Shown here in pieces: positions 9,621 through 18,339 of a stretch of DNA of 64,000 nt. A program made the position numbers and the translations under genes. A model generated the notes under the pieces. That model made no database searches. It had not been told where the DNA came from and worked only from the letters and a program-made list of their open reading frames with translations. This DNA comes from Thiohalophilus sp. GTDB taxonomy: Bacteria; Pseudomonadota; Gammaproteobacteria; UBA6429; Thiohalophilaceae. Each line of letters opens with the position of its first letter. Positions within the stretch are counted from its first letter, which is position 1. Location of the stretch: the NCBI RefSeq assembly GCF_034521165.1, contig NZ_JAXHMV010000016.1, positions 186,001-250,000 of the forward strand, written 5' to 3'.

Positions 9621-10283
9621 ATGGCGCAGATGAATTTCGAGCAGGCCCGTCTGAACATGATTGAGCAGCAGATCCGGCCCTGGGAAGTGCTGGATCAGCA
9701 GGTACTGGATTTACTGGTGGAAGTGCCGCGCGAGGACTTCGTGCCGAGCGAATTTCGCAAGCTGGCCTTCACCGACATGAATATTCCGCTGGGGCACGAC
9801 GAGGTGATGATGTCGCCCAAGTTCGAGGCCCGCATGCTGCAGGCTCTCACCCTCCGGCCCGAGGACACTATATTAGAGGTGGGCACCGGCAGCGGTTATG
9901 TGACCGCCCTGCTCGCCCGCCTGGGCAAGCATGTCTACAGCGTCGACCTGCACGGCGATTTCGTCGAGGCCGCCCAGGCCAAACTCAACGCGCATAACCT
10001 GCACAATGTCACACTGGATGTGGGCGATGCCGCCCACGGCTGGGACAAACATGCTCCGTACGATGTGATCTGTATTACCGGTTCCCTGCCGATCCTGCCC
10101 AAAGCCTTCCCGCACCAGCTCGCCGTCGGCGGCCGCCTGTTCGCCATCGTCGGCGACCCGCCGGTGATGGACGTGATCGTGATGACCCGCATCGGCCAGG
10201 AAGACTGGGCCAAGGAATACCTGTTTGAAACCGACCTGCGGCCGCTGAAAAACGCCGAACAACCCGAGCGCTTTGTCCTGTAA
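9621..10283 (+). CDS. Protein-L-isoaspartate O-methyltransferase family protein
   Basis: A 220-residue SAM-dependent methyltransferase of the PCMT family. It starts NFEQARLNMIEQQIRPW, has the family's DFVP segment and GHDEVMMSPKFEARMLQAL, then motif I ILEVGTGSGYVTALLA that binds SAM, with VYSVDL at the end of the second strand. Canonical PCMTs repair isoaspartyl residues. This short, rhodanese-associated form may have another substrate, so no symbol is given. Downstream come a rhodanese and a TolC-type gene, an order I associate with many gammaproteobacteria. Its stop codon sits in the loop of a perfect 13-bp hairpin. Confidence 0.88.
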   Translation: MAQMNFEQARLNMIEQQIRPWEVLDQQVLDLLVEVPREDFVPSEFRKLAFTDMNIPLGHDEVMMSPKFEARMLQALTLRPEDTILEVGTGSGYVTALLARLGKHVYSVDLHGDFVEAAQAKLNAHNLHNVTLDVGDAAHGWDKHAPYDVICITGSLPILPKAFPHQLAVGGRLFAIVGDPPVMDVIVMTRIGQEDWAKEYLFETDLRPLKNAEQPERFVL

Positions 10284-10297
10284 CCAGGACAAAGCGC
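10268..10297 (+). other. 13-bp hairpin with the PCMT stop codon in its loop
   Basis: The arms GCGCTTTGTCCTG and CAGGACAAAGCGC are perfectly complementary and the 4-base loop is TAAC, which contains the stop codon. There is no U-run. The right arm is followed immediately by the ACGAG repeat element at 10298. Confidence 0.85.
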
Positions 10298-10398
10298 CAG
10301 TGCCGAGGGACGAGGGACGAGTAACGAGGAAACCCGAACCTCAAAACCGAATTCATACCGCTTTTTCCTCGTTACTCGTCCCTCGTACCTCGTCCCTA
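10298..10398. repeat. ACGAG element, inverted-repeat copy
   Basis: Left arm CCGAGGGACGAGGGACGAG and right arm CTCGTTACTCGTCCCTCG lie ~40 bases apart, so the transcript can fold into a long imperfect hairpin. The element starts CAGTGCCGAGGGACGAG, exactly like the copy behind accC at 37981. Confidence 0.85.
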
Positions 10399-10445
10399 TA
10401 TTTGTAGGGATGAAATCCAACAGGTTGATCCGCATAATAGCGCCC

Positions 10446-10769
10446 ATGAAAAAGTTCACGCCGCGCGATCTCAAAACCCATCTTGATCAGACTCCCGAAC
10501 CGCCGTTACTGCTCGATGTGCGGGAACCGTGGGAGTATGAGACCTGTCATATTGAAGGCTCGACCCTGATCCCGATGGGCCGGATCCAGTCGACCGTGGA
10601 ATCATTGGACAAAAACCGGGAAACCGTCGTAATCTGCCATCATGGTATTCGCAGCCGTGCCGTGGCGATTTTTCTGGAGCGCGAAGGTTTTAACAACGTG
10701 ATCAATCTCGAAGGCGGCGTCGATCGCTGGGCCGACGAGGTGGATCCGCAAATGCAAAAATACAGCTGA
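10446..10769 (+). CDS. Rhodanese-like domain protein
   Basis: A 107-residue single rhodanese domain. It contains LLLDVREPWEYETCHIEGS, IPMGRIQS and the active loop VICHHGIRS, where the Cys would carry the persulfide, and ends NLEGGVDRWADEVDP. Such proteins pass sulfane sulfur to cyanide or protein acceptors. An earlier start at 10410 is possible, but ATG 10446 (MKKFTPRDL) gives the normal domain boundary. The stop overlaps the start of the TolC gene (TGATG), so the two are translationally coupled. A role in sulfur metabolism or outer-membrane stress cannot be decided from sequence. Confidence 0.9.
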   Translation: MKKFTPRDLKTHLDQTPEPPLLLDVREPWEYETCHIEGSTLIPMGRIQSTVESLDKNRETVVICHHGIRSRAVAIFLEREGFNNVINLEGGVDRWADEVDPQMQKYS

Positions 10770-12091
10770 TGAAACAAACACAACTTGCCATAACGCTGGC
10801 CCTGACTCTGACGAGCTTCACTGTCAACGCCAATGATCTGATGTCGATTTATCAACAGGCGACACAGAACGATCCGCAATTCCGCGCGGCACAGGCCGAA
10901 TACCGGGCCAACCAGGAAGCGACCAGCCAGGGGCGTGCGCCGCTGCTGCCGCAGTTAACGGCCACAGTCCACTCCACCGATAATACGGATGAGGTCATCA
11001 GTTCCTCTTCAAGCCTGTTTACGGTGGGTGAGAACAAATATGACAGCAGTGGCTACTCGCTGAAATTGACCCAGGCGATCTATCATCACGACTATTACGT
11101 GCAGCTGCGCCAGGCCAACGCCCAGGTCGCCCGGGCCGAGGCCAACTTCCGCAATGCCAAACAGGAATTAATGGTACGGGTGGCACAGCGCTATTTTGAG
11201 TACCTCGGCGCCATCGACAACCTGGGCTTCGCCCGCGCCGAGCAAAAAGCCATCGAGCAGCAACTAAATCAGATCGAACAACGCTTCAATGTCGGTCTGA
11301 CCGCCATTACCGACGTGCACGAAGCCCGCGCCCGCCGAGACCAGGCCGAGGCCCAGACCATCCGCGCCAGAAACGAGCTGGAAGTGGCGCGCGAGAATCT
11401 GCGTGAGATTACCGGCATGCCTTATAATCAGATCGCCGAACTGGACAAGGACAGCCCGCTGCTGCGCCCTGAACCGGAAAACATCGAACACTGGGTAGAG
11501 ACCGCGCTGGAGCACAGCCTTAGTCTGATCGCTGCGGAAAAAACCCGCCTGATCGCCAAACAGGAGATCAGTCGCCAGCGGGCCGGCCATTACCCGACGC
11601 TCGATCTGGTCGCGGACCATACCAACACCGATATCGAAGGCGGCAGCTTTGGCGCGCGCGAAACCGAGGACACGGCGATCTCCGTGCAGCTGAATGTGCC
11701 GTTATATTCCGGCGGACTGGTGGCCTCGCAGACCCGCGAAGCCGCCGCCCGGCATATCCAGGCCAAGGAGCAATATGAACAGCAGCGCCGCGCCATCGAA
11801 CGCCAGATCCGCAGCGCCTACCTGAGCGTGATCGCCAACATCAGCCAGGTGAAGGCCTTCGCCCAGGCCCTGGAATCGAGCCGCACTGCGCTGGAAGCGA
11901 CCGAAGCGGGCTTTGAAGTCGGCACCCGGACCGCGGTGGATGTGCTCAACTCGCAGCGCGAGCTGTACCGGGCGCAGCGTGACTATGCCCAGTCGCGTTA
12001 CAACTACATTCTCGAATCCTTCCGGCTCAAGCAGGCCGCCGGGATTCTCAGCGAACAGGACATCAAACAGGTCAACACCTGGCTGCAGTAA
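10769..12091 (+). CDS. tolC: TolC-family outer membrane channel protein
   Basis: A 440-residue outer-membrane efflux protein, of normal length for TolC. The signal peptide is MKQTQLAITLALTLTSFTVNA, and the mature protein begins NDLMSIYQQATQNDPQF, a classic TolC start. Two repeats of the OEP fold follow: the first with LKLTQAIYHHDYYVQLRQA and QRFNVGLTAITDVHEARA, the second with VPLYSGGLVASQTREAAARH and FEVGTRTAVDVLNSQRELY. TolC forms the trimeric exit duct for RND/ABC efflux pumps and type I secretion. It is translationally coupled to the rhodanese gene and followed after 4 bases by the isochorismatase-like gene. Confidence 0.93.
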   Translation: MKQTQLAITLALTLTSFTVNANDLMSIYQQATQNDPQFRAAQAEYRANQEATSQGRAPLLPQLTATVHSTDNTDEVISSSSSLFTVGENKYDSSGYSLKLTQAIYHHDYYVQLRQANAQVARAEANFRNAKQELMVRVAQRYFEYLGAIDNLGFARAEQKAIEQQLNQIEQRFNVGLTAITDVHEARARRDQAEAQTIRARNELEVARENLREITGMPYNQIAELDKDSPLLRPEPENIEHWVETALEHSLSLIAAEKTRLIAKQEISRQRAGHYPTLDLVADHTNTDIEGGSFGARETEDTAISVQLNVPLYSGGLVASQTREAAARHIQAKEQYEQQRRAIERQIRSAYLSVIANISQVKAFAQALESSRTALEATEAGFEVGTRTAVDVLNSQRELYRAQRDYAQSRYNYILESFRLKQAAGILSEQDIKQVNTWLQ

Positions 12092-12095
12092 TCCC

Positions 12096-12656
12096 ATGCA
12101 TCAAGCTCCCCTGCTGTGCGACACGGCCACCAGTCAACTGGTGCTGATCGATATCCAGGAAAAGCTGGCCGCGGCCATGAAGCCGGCGGTGCGCGAACAG
12201 CTGCTGCGCAACACGGCGATTTTGAGCCAGGCGGCCAACGCGCTGGGCATCCCCGTGGTACATACCGAACAGTACCCGAAGGGGCTGGGGCCGACCGAAC
12301 CGGCACTGGCCGCCCATCTGCACGACACCGCCATCGAAAAAACCTGCTTTTCCTGTTACCGCGCCCCCGATTTTGTCGAGCAGTTGCGCGTCAATGCCCG
12401 CCGCCAGATCGTACTGGGCGGCATGGAAAGCCATGTCTGTGTTCTGCAGACCGCCATCCAGCTGCAGGAACACGGTTATCAGGTGTTCGTGGTGGAAGAT
12501 GCCATCGCCTCGCGGCGCAAGACCCATCATCGCAATGCCCTGGCCCGTCTGCGCCAGGGGGGTATCGCCGTCAGCATGAGCGAATCGGTCCTGTTCGAAT
12601 GGCTGCGCGATGCTCGCCACGAACAGTTCAGGGCATTATCCAAACTGATTCGCTGA
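12096..12656 (+). CDS. Isochorismatase-family cysteine hydrolase
   Basis: A 186-residue hydrolase of the isochorismatase/nicotinamidase superfamily. The catalytic Asp is in LVLIDIQEKL, the Lys in IEKTCFSCY and the Cys in GMESHVCVLQTAIQL. The substrate pocket is not diagnostic; the protein resembles the YcaC-like group of unknown physiological substrate. The ATG at 12096 begins 4 bases after the tolC stop, so it belongs to the methyltransferase-rhodanese-tolC transcription unit. Confidence 0.88.
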   Translation: MHQAPLLCDTATSQLVLIDIQEKLAAAMKPAVREQLLRNTAILSQAANALGIPVVHTEQYPKGLGPTEPALAAHLHDTAIEKTCFSCYRAPDFVEQLRVNARRQIVLGGMESHVCVLQTAIQLQEHGYQVFVVEDAIASRRKTHHRNALARLRQGGIAVSMSESVLFEWLRDARHEQFRALSKLIR

Positions 12657-12710
12657 TAGCCTGCCGTGATTGGGGTATGATCCCCGACACGACCATCACC
12701 GACATCCATC

Positions 12711-14888
12711 ATGCCCGATAGCGTCACCCCGTTCCCCGTTCGCGATTACCTGCATCCCAAGTACTGGCCGACCTGGCTGGGACTGGGCTTCATGTGGCTG
12801 GTGGCGCAACTCCCCTATCCGGCCATCAACACGCTGGGCAAAGGGGTCGGACTGCTCAGTTATGCGCTGATGCCGGCCCGCCGGCGCATCGTGCGCACCA
12901 ATCTGCGCCTGGCGTTTCCCGAATACGACAAACACACCCTGCGCCGGCTGGTGCGCGAAAACTTTCACTCCACCGCCATGGCGATCTTTGAATCGGGCCT
13001 GGCCTGGTGGGGGTCCGAACAACGCCTGCAAAGCATGTATCGCATCGAAGGGCTGGAAAACCTGAAAGCCGCCCGGGCACAAGGCAAGGGCGTGTTATTA
13101 CTGGGCGGGCATTACACCACGCTGGAGATCAGCGGCAAGTTTCTCGCCAATCACGTCGATAACCTGCGGCCCACCTACAAGCGGGCGCATAACCCGCTGT
13201 TTGAAGCGATCATGGTACACAGCCGCAACCGAATGCTCGATGGGCTGATTCGCAGTCGCGATATGCGCGACATCCTGCGGAATCTGAAAAACGGCAAAGT
13301 GGTCTGGTATGCGCCGGACCAGGACTTTGGCGAACGCGCGTCGGTCTTTGCGCCGTTCATGGGCATTCAGACCGCGACCCTGACACTGACCGCGCGTATT
13401 GCCAAATCCTCCGGCGCGCCGCTGGTACCGTTTTATTCGGAACGGCTGCCCGGCAATCAGGGCTACCGGATCCGGATCGGCCCGGCCATCGACGAGTTCC
13501 CCACCGGCGATGATGTGCGCGACGCCACGCTGGTCAACCAGGCCATCGAGGAACAGGTGCGTCGCACCCCGGCCCAGTATCTGTGGGCACACCGGCGCTT
13601 TCGCACCCGTCCCGACTGGGAGCCCCAGTTATACCGGGTCAAACGTCGCAAGGCCATGAAACAGTACACCCGCCTGTTGTTCGTGTTGAGCCCGGTGATT
13701 GTCCTCTACACCCTGTGGACCGCGTTTCGCAACCGCGACCAACGCTATCTACGGGAACGTTTTGCTTTTGGCAGCGGGGATGTGCGTGCCGACATCCATC
13801 TGCATGCCGCGTCGATCGGCGAACTCAACGCCGCGCTGCCGCTGATCCGGTTGCTGCAGGACAACTATCCGCAGCAAAAAATCCTGCTGACCACCAACAC
13901 TCCGAGCAGCCGCCGCATTGCCGAAAAACAACTCGGCGACAGTGTCAAACATCACTATCTGCCGATCGACTTTCAGTGGACAACAAACCGGTTCATGCCA
14001 AAGGTCAGCCCGCAATGCCAGTTAATCATGGAGACCGAGCTTTGGCCCAACCTGTATGAATACTGCTTCCAGCACGGCATCCGCAACATCATCGTTAACG
14101 GGCGCCTGTCAAAACGGACCACTGAAGCGCCGCGCTTCGTCCGCAACGTGCTGATCCATGTGCTGCAGTATACCTACGCGATTCTGGCCCGAACCGAAGC
14201 GGATAAACAGCGCTTCGAGGCGATCTGGAACCTGGCCCGGACCCGGCTGGTGGGGAATATCAAGTATGCTCAAGTCGGCAAACGTCAGGTATCGCCCATC
14301 GACCTGGAACGGCCCTATGTCCTGGCCGCCTCGACACGCAATGACGAAGAAAAATTCATTGTCGAAAACTGGCTGAAACTGGACTCACCACGCCCACTTC
14401 TGGTGATTGCCCCTCGCCATATACAGCGGCTTAACCATATTCTGGACGATCTCAAATCGTTCGCACTGAATATTGCCGTGCGCAGTCGCCATGACCCGGT
14501 CAGCGCCGACACGGATGTTTATATCGCCGATACCTTTGGCGAGCTGGACGGCTTTATTGCCGGCGCGGAATTTGTACTGATGGGCGGCGGCTTCAAACCC
14601 CATGGCGGCCAGAACATTCTGGAAGTGGCCCGCGCCGGCAAGGCCGTGATTTTCGGCCAGCACATGGATAACTTCCAGGCCGAAGCCCGGGACCTGGTTG
14701 CCGCCGGCGGTGGCATTCAGATAGACACCGACGCCGGCCTGGTGCAAGCCATCGGAACCCTGCTGGAAGATCGCGAACAAAGAGCGCGCATCGGCGCAAA
14801 CGCCCGGGCGTTGATCGAAGCCAATCAGGATATGGCCGAGCGCTATCTGGATGAATTGCGGGAATTGTGTCCGAAACTGAGTGCTTAG
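12711..14888 (+). CDS. Fused LpxL-type acyltransferase and WaaA Kdo transferase
   Basis: One uninterrupted 725-residue frame joins two lipid A enzymes. Residues ~1-308 are an LpxL/HtrB late acyltransferase: membrane segment WLGLGFMWLVAQLPYPAI, the catalytic GGHYTTLE (H134-x4-E139), YKRAHNPLFEAIM, and the typical end YLWAHRRFRTRPDWEP. Residues ~316-725 are a WaaA/KdtA Kdo transferase: an N-terminal anchor (MKQYTRLLFVLSPVIVLYTLW), the acidic site HAASIGELNAALPLI, METELWPNLYEY and GGGFKPHGGQNILE. The join falls at the normal ends of both proteins with a ~7-residue linker, as if a stop codon had been lost. An internal ATG at 13656 with AAGG upstream could also start a separate 410-residue WaaA. 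WaaA adds Kdo to lipid IVA and LpxL then acylates the product, so the fusion would join consecutive steps at the inner membrane. Confidence 0.9.
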   Translation: MPDSVTPFPVRDYLHPKYWPTWLGLGFMWLVAQLPYPAINTLGKGVGLLSYALMPARRRIVRTNLRLAFPEYDKHTLRRLVRENFHSTAMAIFESGLAWWGSEQRLQSMYRIEGLENLKAARAQGKGVLLLGGHYTTLEISGKFLANHVDNLRPTYKRAHNPLFEAIMVHSRNRMLDGLIRSRDMRDILRNLKNGKVVWYAPDQDFGERASVFAPFMGIQTATLTLTARIAKSSGAPLVPFYSERLPGNQGYRIRIGPAIDEFPTGDDVRDATLVNQAIEEQVRRTPAQYLWAHRRFRTRPDWEPQLYRVKRRKAMKQYTRLLFVLSPVIVLYTLWTAFRNRDQRYLRERFAFGSGDVRADIHLHAASIGELNAALPLIRLLQDNYPQQKILLTTNTPSSRRIAEKQLGDSVKHHYLPIDFQWTTNRFMPKVSPQCQLIMETELWPNLYEYCFQHGIRNIIVNGRLSKRTTEAPRFVRNVLIHVLQYTYAILARTEADKQRFEAIWNLARTRLVGNIKYAQVGKRQVSPIDLERPYVLAASTRNDEEKFIVENWLKLDSPRPLLVIAPRHIQRLNHILDDLKSFALNIAVRSRHDPVSADTDVYIADTFGELDGFIAGAEFVLMGGGFKPHGGQNILEVARAGKAVIFGQHMDNFQAEARDLVAAGGGIQIDTDAGLVQAIGTLLEDREQRARIGANARALIEANQDMAERYLDELRELCPKLSA

Positions 14889-14896
14889 TACTTAGT
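14876..14896 (+). other. Inverted copy of the waaA end around its stop codon
   Basis: ACTGAGTGC and GTACTTAGT pair over nine positions (seven Watson-Crick, two G-U), with TTA as loop. The TAG stop lies at the loop. The right arm is already the first units of the heptanucleotide array. Confidence 0.6.
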
Positions 14897-14974
14897 ACTT
14901 AGTACTTAGTACTTAGTACTTAGTACTTAGAACTTAGAACTCAGAACTCAGAACTCAGAACTCAGAACTCAGAA
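14884..14974. repeat. Heptanucleotide tandem array, 13 units
   Basis: Six units of CTTAGTA, two of CTTAGAA and five of CTCAGAA follow one another without gaps. The change runs in one direction along the array, as expected from slippage with stepwise mutation. It begins inside the lpxL-waaA stop codon and ends six bases before the convergent kdkA stop. A shorter array of the same unit on the other strand is at 48804-48841. Confidence 0.95.
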
Positions 14975-14979
14975 CTCGG

Positions 14980-15696
14980 TTACAACTGGTTGTATCCCGC
15001 CAGCAAATCCTGCCAGTTTTGCTCGCTGAAGTGGAATGTTTCCTGCGCGCCCTGGAGTTTGGTGAGGGAACGATGCAGGCGCTGCAGGTTGCGCTGCTGC
15101 CAGCTGCGGCGTGGTCGGCGAATACAACCGCGATCGAAATCGATTAAATAGAATCGACCGCCGGCATCGAGCAGGATGTTATTGGCGTTCAGATCGGCGT
15201 GATAGACACCCTGACTGTGGAAGCGCCGGATCACGCCCCCCATGGCGGCCCAGTGACCGGTATCCAGACTCTCGTTGGCCAGCAACTGACCAACCGCTTT
15301 GGCCCCGGGAATACGCCGGGTCATGATGTCCGCCGTGTAGAGCATGCCGTGACGAATCACCTGTGCCGCGATCGGCCTTGGGACCGGCAGATTGCGTTCG
15401 CGCAGGGTCTGTAACAAATGCAGCTCGCGCCAGGCACGGCTGGACTCAAGGCCGGTCCACAGATAACGGTCGGCAGACCAGCGCGCGATCAGGCCGCCGC
15501 GATGGTAATGGCGCAGGGCCAGCTCCAGCTCGTAATAATTGACAAAAAAGGTGGTGCCCCGCCCCTCGGCAAAACCGGTAATGGCATCCTGTTGCGCCCA
15601 CTGTTCCGAGGTAAAACCGATGAGATCCGGATCGGCAAACACCGCCTTGTCATACAGGACAAAACGATTTTCGTATTGTTTGGTTAAAAACGGCAT
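14980..15696 (-). CDS. kdkA: 3-deoxy-D-manno-octulosonic acid kinase
   Basis: A 238-residue small-molecule kinase of the KdkA/WaaP-related fold that phosphorylates Kdo on the LPS inner core with ATP. The protein-kinase-like signature is clear: GGLIARWSADRYLW near residue 67, ELHLLQTLRERNLPVPRPIAAQV, the catalytic loop GVYHADLNANNILLD and the Mg-binding FYLIDFDRG. The length is the family norm. It is convergent with lpxL-waaA, only ~90 bases of repeat apart. In Haemophilus, KdkA goes with a WaaA that adds one Kdo, so this neighbourhood suggests a single phosphorylated Kdo; that is inference. Confidence 0.92.
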   Translation of the reverse strand: MPFLTKQYENRFVLYDKAVFADPDLIGFTSEQWAQQDAITGFAEGRGTTFFVNYYELELALRHYHRGGLIARWSADRYLWTGLESSRAWRELHLLQTLRERNLPVPRPIAAQVIRHGMLYTADIMTRRIPGAKAVGQLLANESLDTGHWAAMGGVIRRFHSQGVYHADLNANNILLDAGGRFYLIDFDRGCIRRPRRSWQQRNLQRLHRSLTKLQGAQETFHFSEQNWQDLLAGYNQL

Positions 15697-15744
15697 TTTC
15701 AGGCCAACTTACCCTGATACTCTGTCAAGCGACTGGTGGACAGC

Positions 15745-16869
15745 TTAACCTTTTGCAACTTCAGACTCCAGCTCCTGGATGATCTCGTCCAGCCGGGCAT
15801 AATGCGCCGCATTGGAAAACATGTCCCTGGCATAGCTCTGGCCGGCCCGGGCCATGGCGTCACGCTGCCGGGGATTGTCCACCATCTGACGGATACAGTT
15901 GGCCAGCTCGACCTCGTTACCGGACTCGAACATTAACCCGGTTTTATTGTGCTCGATAATCTCCGGTACACCGCCGGCGCGCGTCCCGATAACGGGAACC
16001 CCCGACAGCATCGCTTCGACCAGCACCAGTCCGAAGGTTTCAATGTAGGTCGTCAGCGCAACCACATCAAAGCACTTGTAATACATTCTCGAGTTATCGA
16101 CAAAACCGATAAACTTTACCTGCTCAAAGACGCCTTTTTCCCTGGCCTGCTTTTTGAGTTTTTCAAGATAGGAGTCGAACATGACATGCCCCATGATGCA
16201 GGCCTGTACATCAACGCCCTCTTCTTTCAAACGGGCTACCGCATCAATCAGGGTATGCTGGGCCTTGTACCATTCGACCCGGCCGGGCAACAGGACCCGG
16301 AACTGGTCTTCCCGGATGCCGTGTTGCGCGAGAAAATCATGGCAGTCCACATCGGCGTGCAAATCGGGCGTATCCTCGACGCCATGATAGAGCAGCTCGA
16401 TTTGCGAGGGCGCCATGGGCAGGTACCTGAGCGCTTCTTCGTACATGACTTTGGTGATGACAATATATTTGTCGATGCTGTTGTAGATAAAGCGATGATA
16501 GGCATCTTTTTTCTGGCGGGTCAGCCGGATATGCCGCATAAACATCAGCTTGCAGTGGCGCTTTGACAGCCGTTTGGCCAGGGCGGCCAGCATCACGTCC
16601 TTTTGCCAGTGCGCATGGATCAGGTCGATCTCGTTTTCATCGATATACCGGGCCAGCTTGCGGGCGCTGATATACGGCAGCACGGTGGAACGGGGATCGA
16701 CCCGGATAGCCGGAATCCCTTCTTTTTCCACCGCTTCGTCGAGGAAGGTTCCCTCGCGTACCGCGGCATGCACGCTATGCTGCGGCCCTTTCAGGTGTTG
16801 TATGTTTTTAAGCGCGTAAAGCTCCAGCCCGCCTCGACCGCGTGAAGTACATAATTCAAGAATGCGCAT
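15745..16869 (-). CDS. GT4-family glycosyltransferase
   Basis: A 374-residue GT-B glycosyltransferase. The N-terminal half starts MRILELCTSRGRGGLELYAL, and the C-terminal donor site has VLLPGRVEWYKAQHTLIDAV and the GT4 signature EAMLSGVPVIGTRAGGVPEII with ESGNEVELANCI. Such enzymes transfer a sugar from a nucleotide donor with retention. A start at 16887 is possible, but the ATG at 16869 begins directly with the first beta strand. It lies among Kdo, heptose and core genes and probably adds a core sugar; the donor cannot be read from the sequence. 48 bases separate it from kdkA, which it probably shares a transcript with. Confidence 0.9.
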   Translation of the reverse strand: MRILELCTSRGRGGLELYALKNIQHLKGPQHSVHAAVREGTFLDEAVEKEGIPAIRVDPRSTVLPYISARKLARYIDENEIDLIHAHWQKDVMLAALAKRLSKRHCKLMFMRHIRLTRQKKDAYHRFIYNSIDKYIVITKVMYEEALRYLPMAPSQIELLYHGVEDTPDLHADVDCHDFLAQHGIREDQFRVLLPGRVEWYKAQHTLIDAVARLKEEGVDVQACIMGHVMFDSYLEKLKKQAREKGVFEQVKFIGFVDNSRMYYKCFDVVALTTYIETFGLVLVEAMLSGVPVIGTRAGGVPEIIEHNKTGLMFESGNEVELANCIRQMVDNPRQRDAMARAGQSYARDMFSNAAHYARLDEIIQELESEVAKG

Positions 16870-17288
16870 ATCCAGACCTGGTTTCAATTTTGATTAACAT
16901 ATCAATCTACTATCAAAGAGAAGAATTCATCATATGCCTGTACGTTTGTCGTGCAAGACCCTGTACAGCGCGTAGGGCTCATCCCATCTTACTAAACAAC
17001 TGTTTTAAATTTATGCCCACTTTATACTCTGGCTAATCCTGCAGGTCACGCTGGTATTAGCCTGCGTGATACCCTGCCGATACAAAGAATGTCAGGTAGC
17101 GCTGCGCGCAACCTGACCTACGCCTCTGCGTCCCTTTCAGGGACAGTTATTTAGTGACAAAACGCCATCAGACTATTTTCATGACAGCGACGATCTTCAT
17201 ATTGATCGCTTATCGAGCATAATCCTGTACAGTTTACATACCCGGTAAGATGGGATAAATTGGCTCGAACTGGCGCAATACGTAACCC
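16870..17288. other. Divergent intergenic region with inverted repeats
   Basis: No gene is seen in these ~420 bases between two divergent glycosyltransferases. ATCCCATCTTAC at ~16981 is repeated inverted as GTAAGATGGGAT at ~17246, framing a ~275-bp segment. Inside it are two smaller hairpins: GTCAGGT..ACCTGAC around 17093-17118, and GTCCCT-TTC-AGGGAC at 17130-17144. It is the promoter region for both genes and may also be the remnant of a small mobile element. Confidence 0.55.
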
Positions 17289-18320
17289 ATGCAAAACTCT
17301 TTACCCCGTAAAATTCTTGTCGTTCGCAATGACAAACTGGGCGATTTCATGCTCAGCCTGCCGGTATTCTGGCTGCTCAAACAAAACCTGCCCGATTGTG
17401 AACTGCACGCCCTGGTGCCCGGTTATACCCATGATATTGGCGCTGCCTGCGATGCCATCGACAAACTGATCGTCGACCCTGGCAAAGGCGCTGGCGTGCG
17501 ACAACAATCACATCTGCTGCGCGCTATTCGGGCGGAACACTACGACACCGTCATCACGCTGTTCTCGACCTCGCGGATTGGTCTGTTGCTCTGGCTGGCC
17601 GGCATACGCTACCGGCTCGCACCGGCCACCAAGCTCGCCCAGATTTTTTACAACCACCGTCTGGTTCAGCGCCGTTCCCGGTCCGAAAAACCCGAGTATC
17701 AGTACAACCTGGATCTGGCCGACTATTATCTCGATGCGCATCGCATCCCGATCGCACATCGGCCGCAAGCGCCTTACCTTGACTTTGAGCCGGAACAGGT
17801 TGCCAAACTCAAGCAAGCCTTTCTTGCCGGGGAAGGTATCGCCGGCGACCCCGAACTGATCATTGTGCATCCCGGCAGTGGCGGTTCCGCGAACAATCTC
17901 TCTGTCGAACAGTATGCCCGGTTGCTGCGCCGGCTTCCCCTGACACCGAACCGGCATATTGTCATTACCGCCGGGCCCGGCGAGGAATCGATGGCCGAAT
18001 CGCTTGCCTCACAGCTTGGCGAACTGCCGCACTCGATCTATTACTCCCGCCAGGGCCTGGTCAACTTTGCCCGATTTTTGCAAAACGCGGCATTGTTTAT
18101 CAGCGGCTCGACCGGCCCGTTGCATATCGCCGGCGCGCTGGACAGACCCACCGCCGCCTTCTATCCGCGCAAGCGTTCTTCCACCGCCCTGCGCTGGCAA
18201 ACGCTGAGCAGCGAGAACCGTCGCCTGGGCTTCATGCCACCGGAACAGGCGGAAACCGAAGACATGCAACGCATCGATATCGAGGCGGCTGCGAAACAGA
18301 TCAGCGACAAGCTCCTTTAG
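17289..18320 (+). CDS. GT9-family (heptosyltransferase-like) glycosyltransferase
   Basis: A 343-residue GT-B protein of the ADP-heptose:LPS heptosyltransferase family. It opens RKILVVRNDKLGDFMLSLPVFWLL, the acceptor-side motif of GT9. The nucleotide-binding half has LIIVHPGSGGSANNLSVEQYARLL and FISGSTGPLHIAGALDRPTAAFYP, where S/TGP-H is the donor signature. It is less like WaaC/WaaF than the gene at 19632, so it may transfer a further heptose or another sugar in the LPS core. It points right, away from the GT4 gene, and stops just before a repeat array. Confidence 0.88.
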   Translation: MQNSLPRKILVVRNDKLGDFMLSLPVFWLLKQNLPDCELHALVPGYTHDIGAACDAIDKLIVDPGKGAGVRQQSHLLRAIRAEHYDTVITLFSTSRIGLLLWLAGIRYRLAPATKLAQIFYNHRLVQRRSRSEKPEYQYNLDLADYYLDAHRIPIAHRPQAPYLDFEPEQVAKLKQAFLAGEGIAGDPELIIVHPGSGGSANNLSVEQYARLLRRLPLTPNRHIVITAGPGEESMAESLASQLGELPHSIYYSRQGLVNFARFLQNAALFISGSTGPLHIAGALDRPTAAFYPRKRSSTALRWQTLSSENRRLGFMPPEQAETEDMQRIDIEAAAKQISDKLL

Positions 18321-18339
18321 CCGGCTTCGGAATCCTCAT

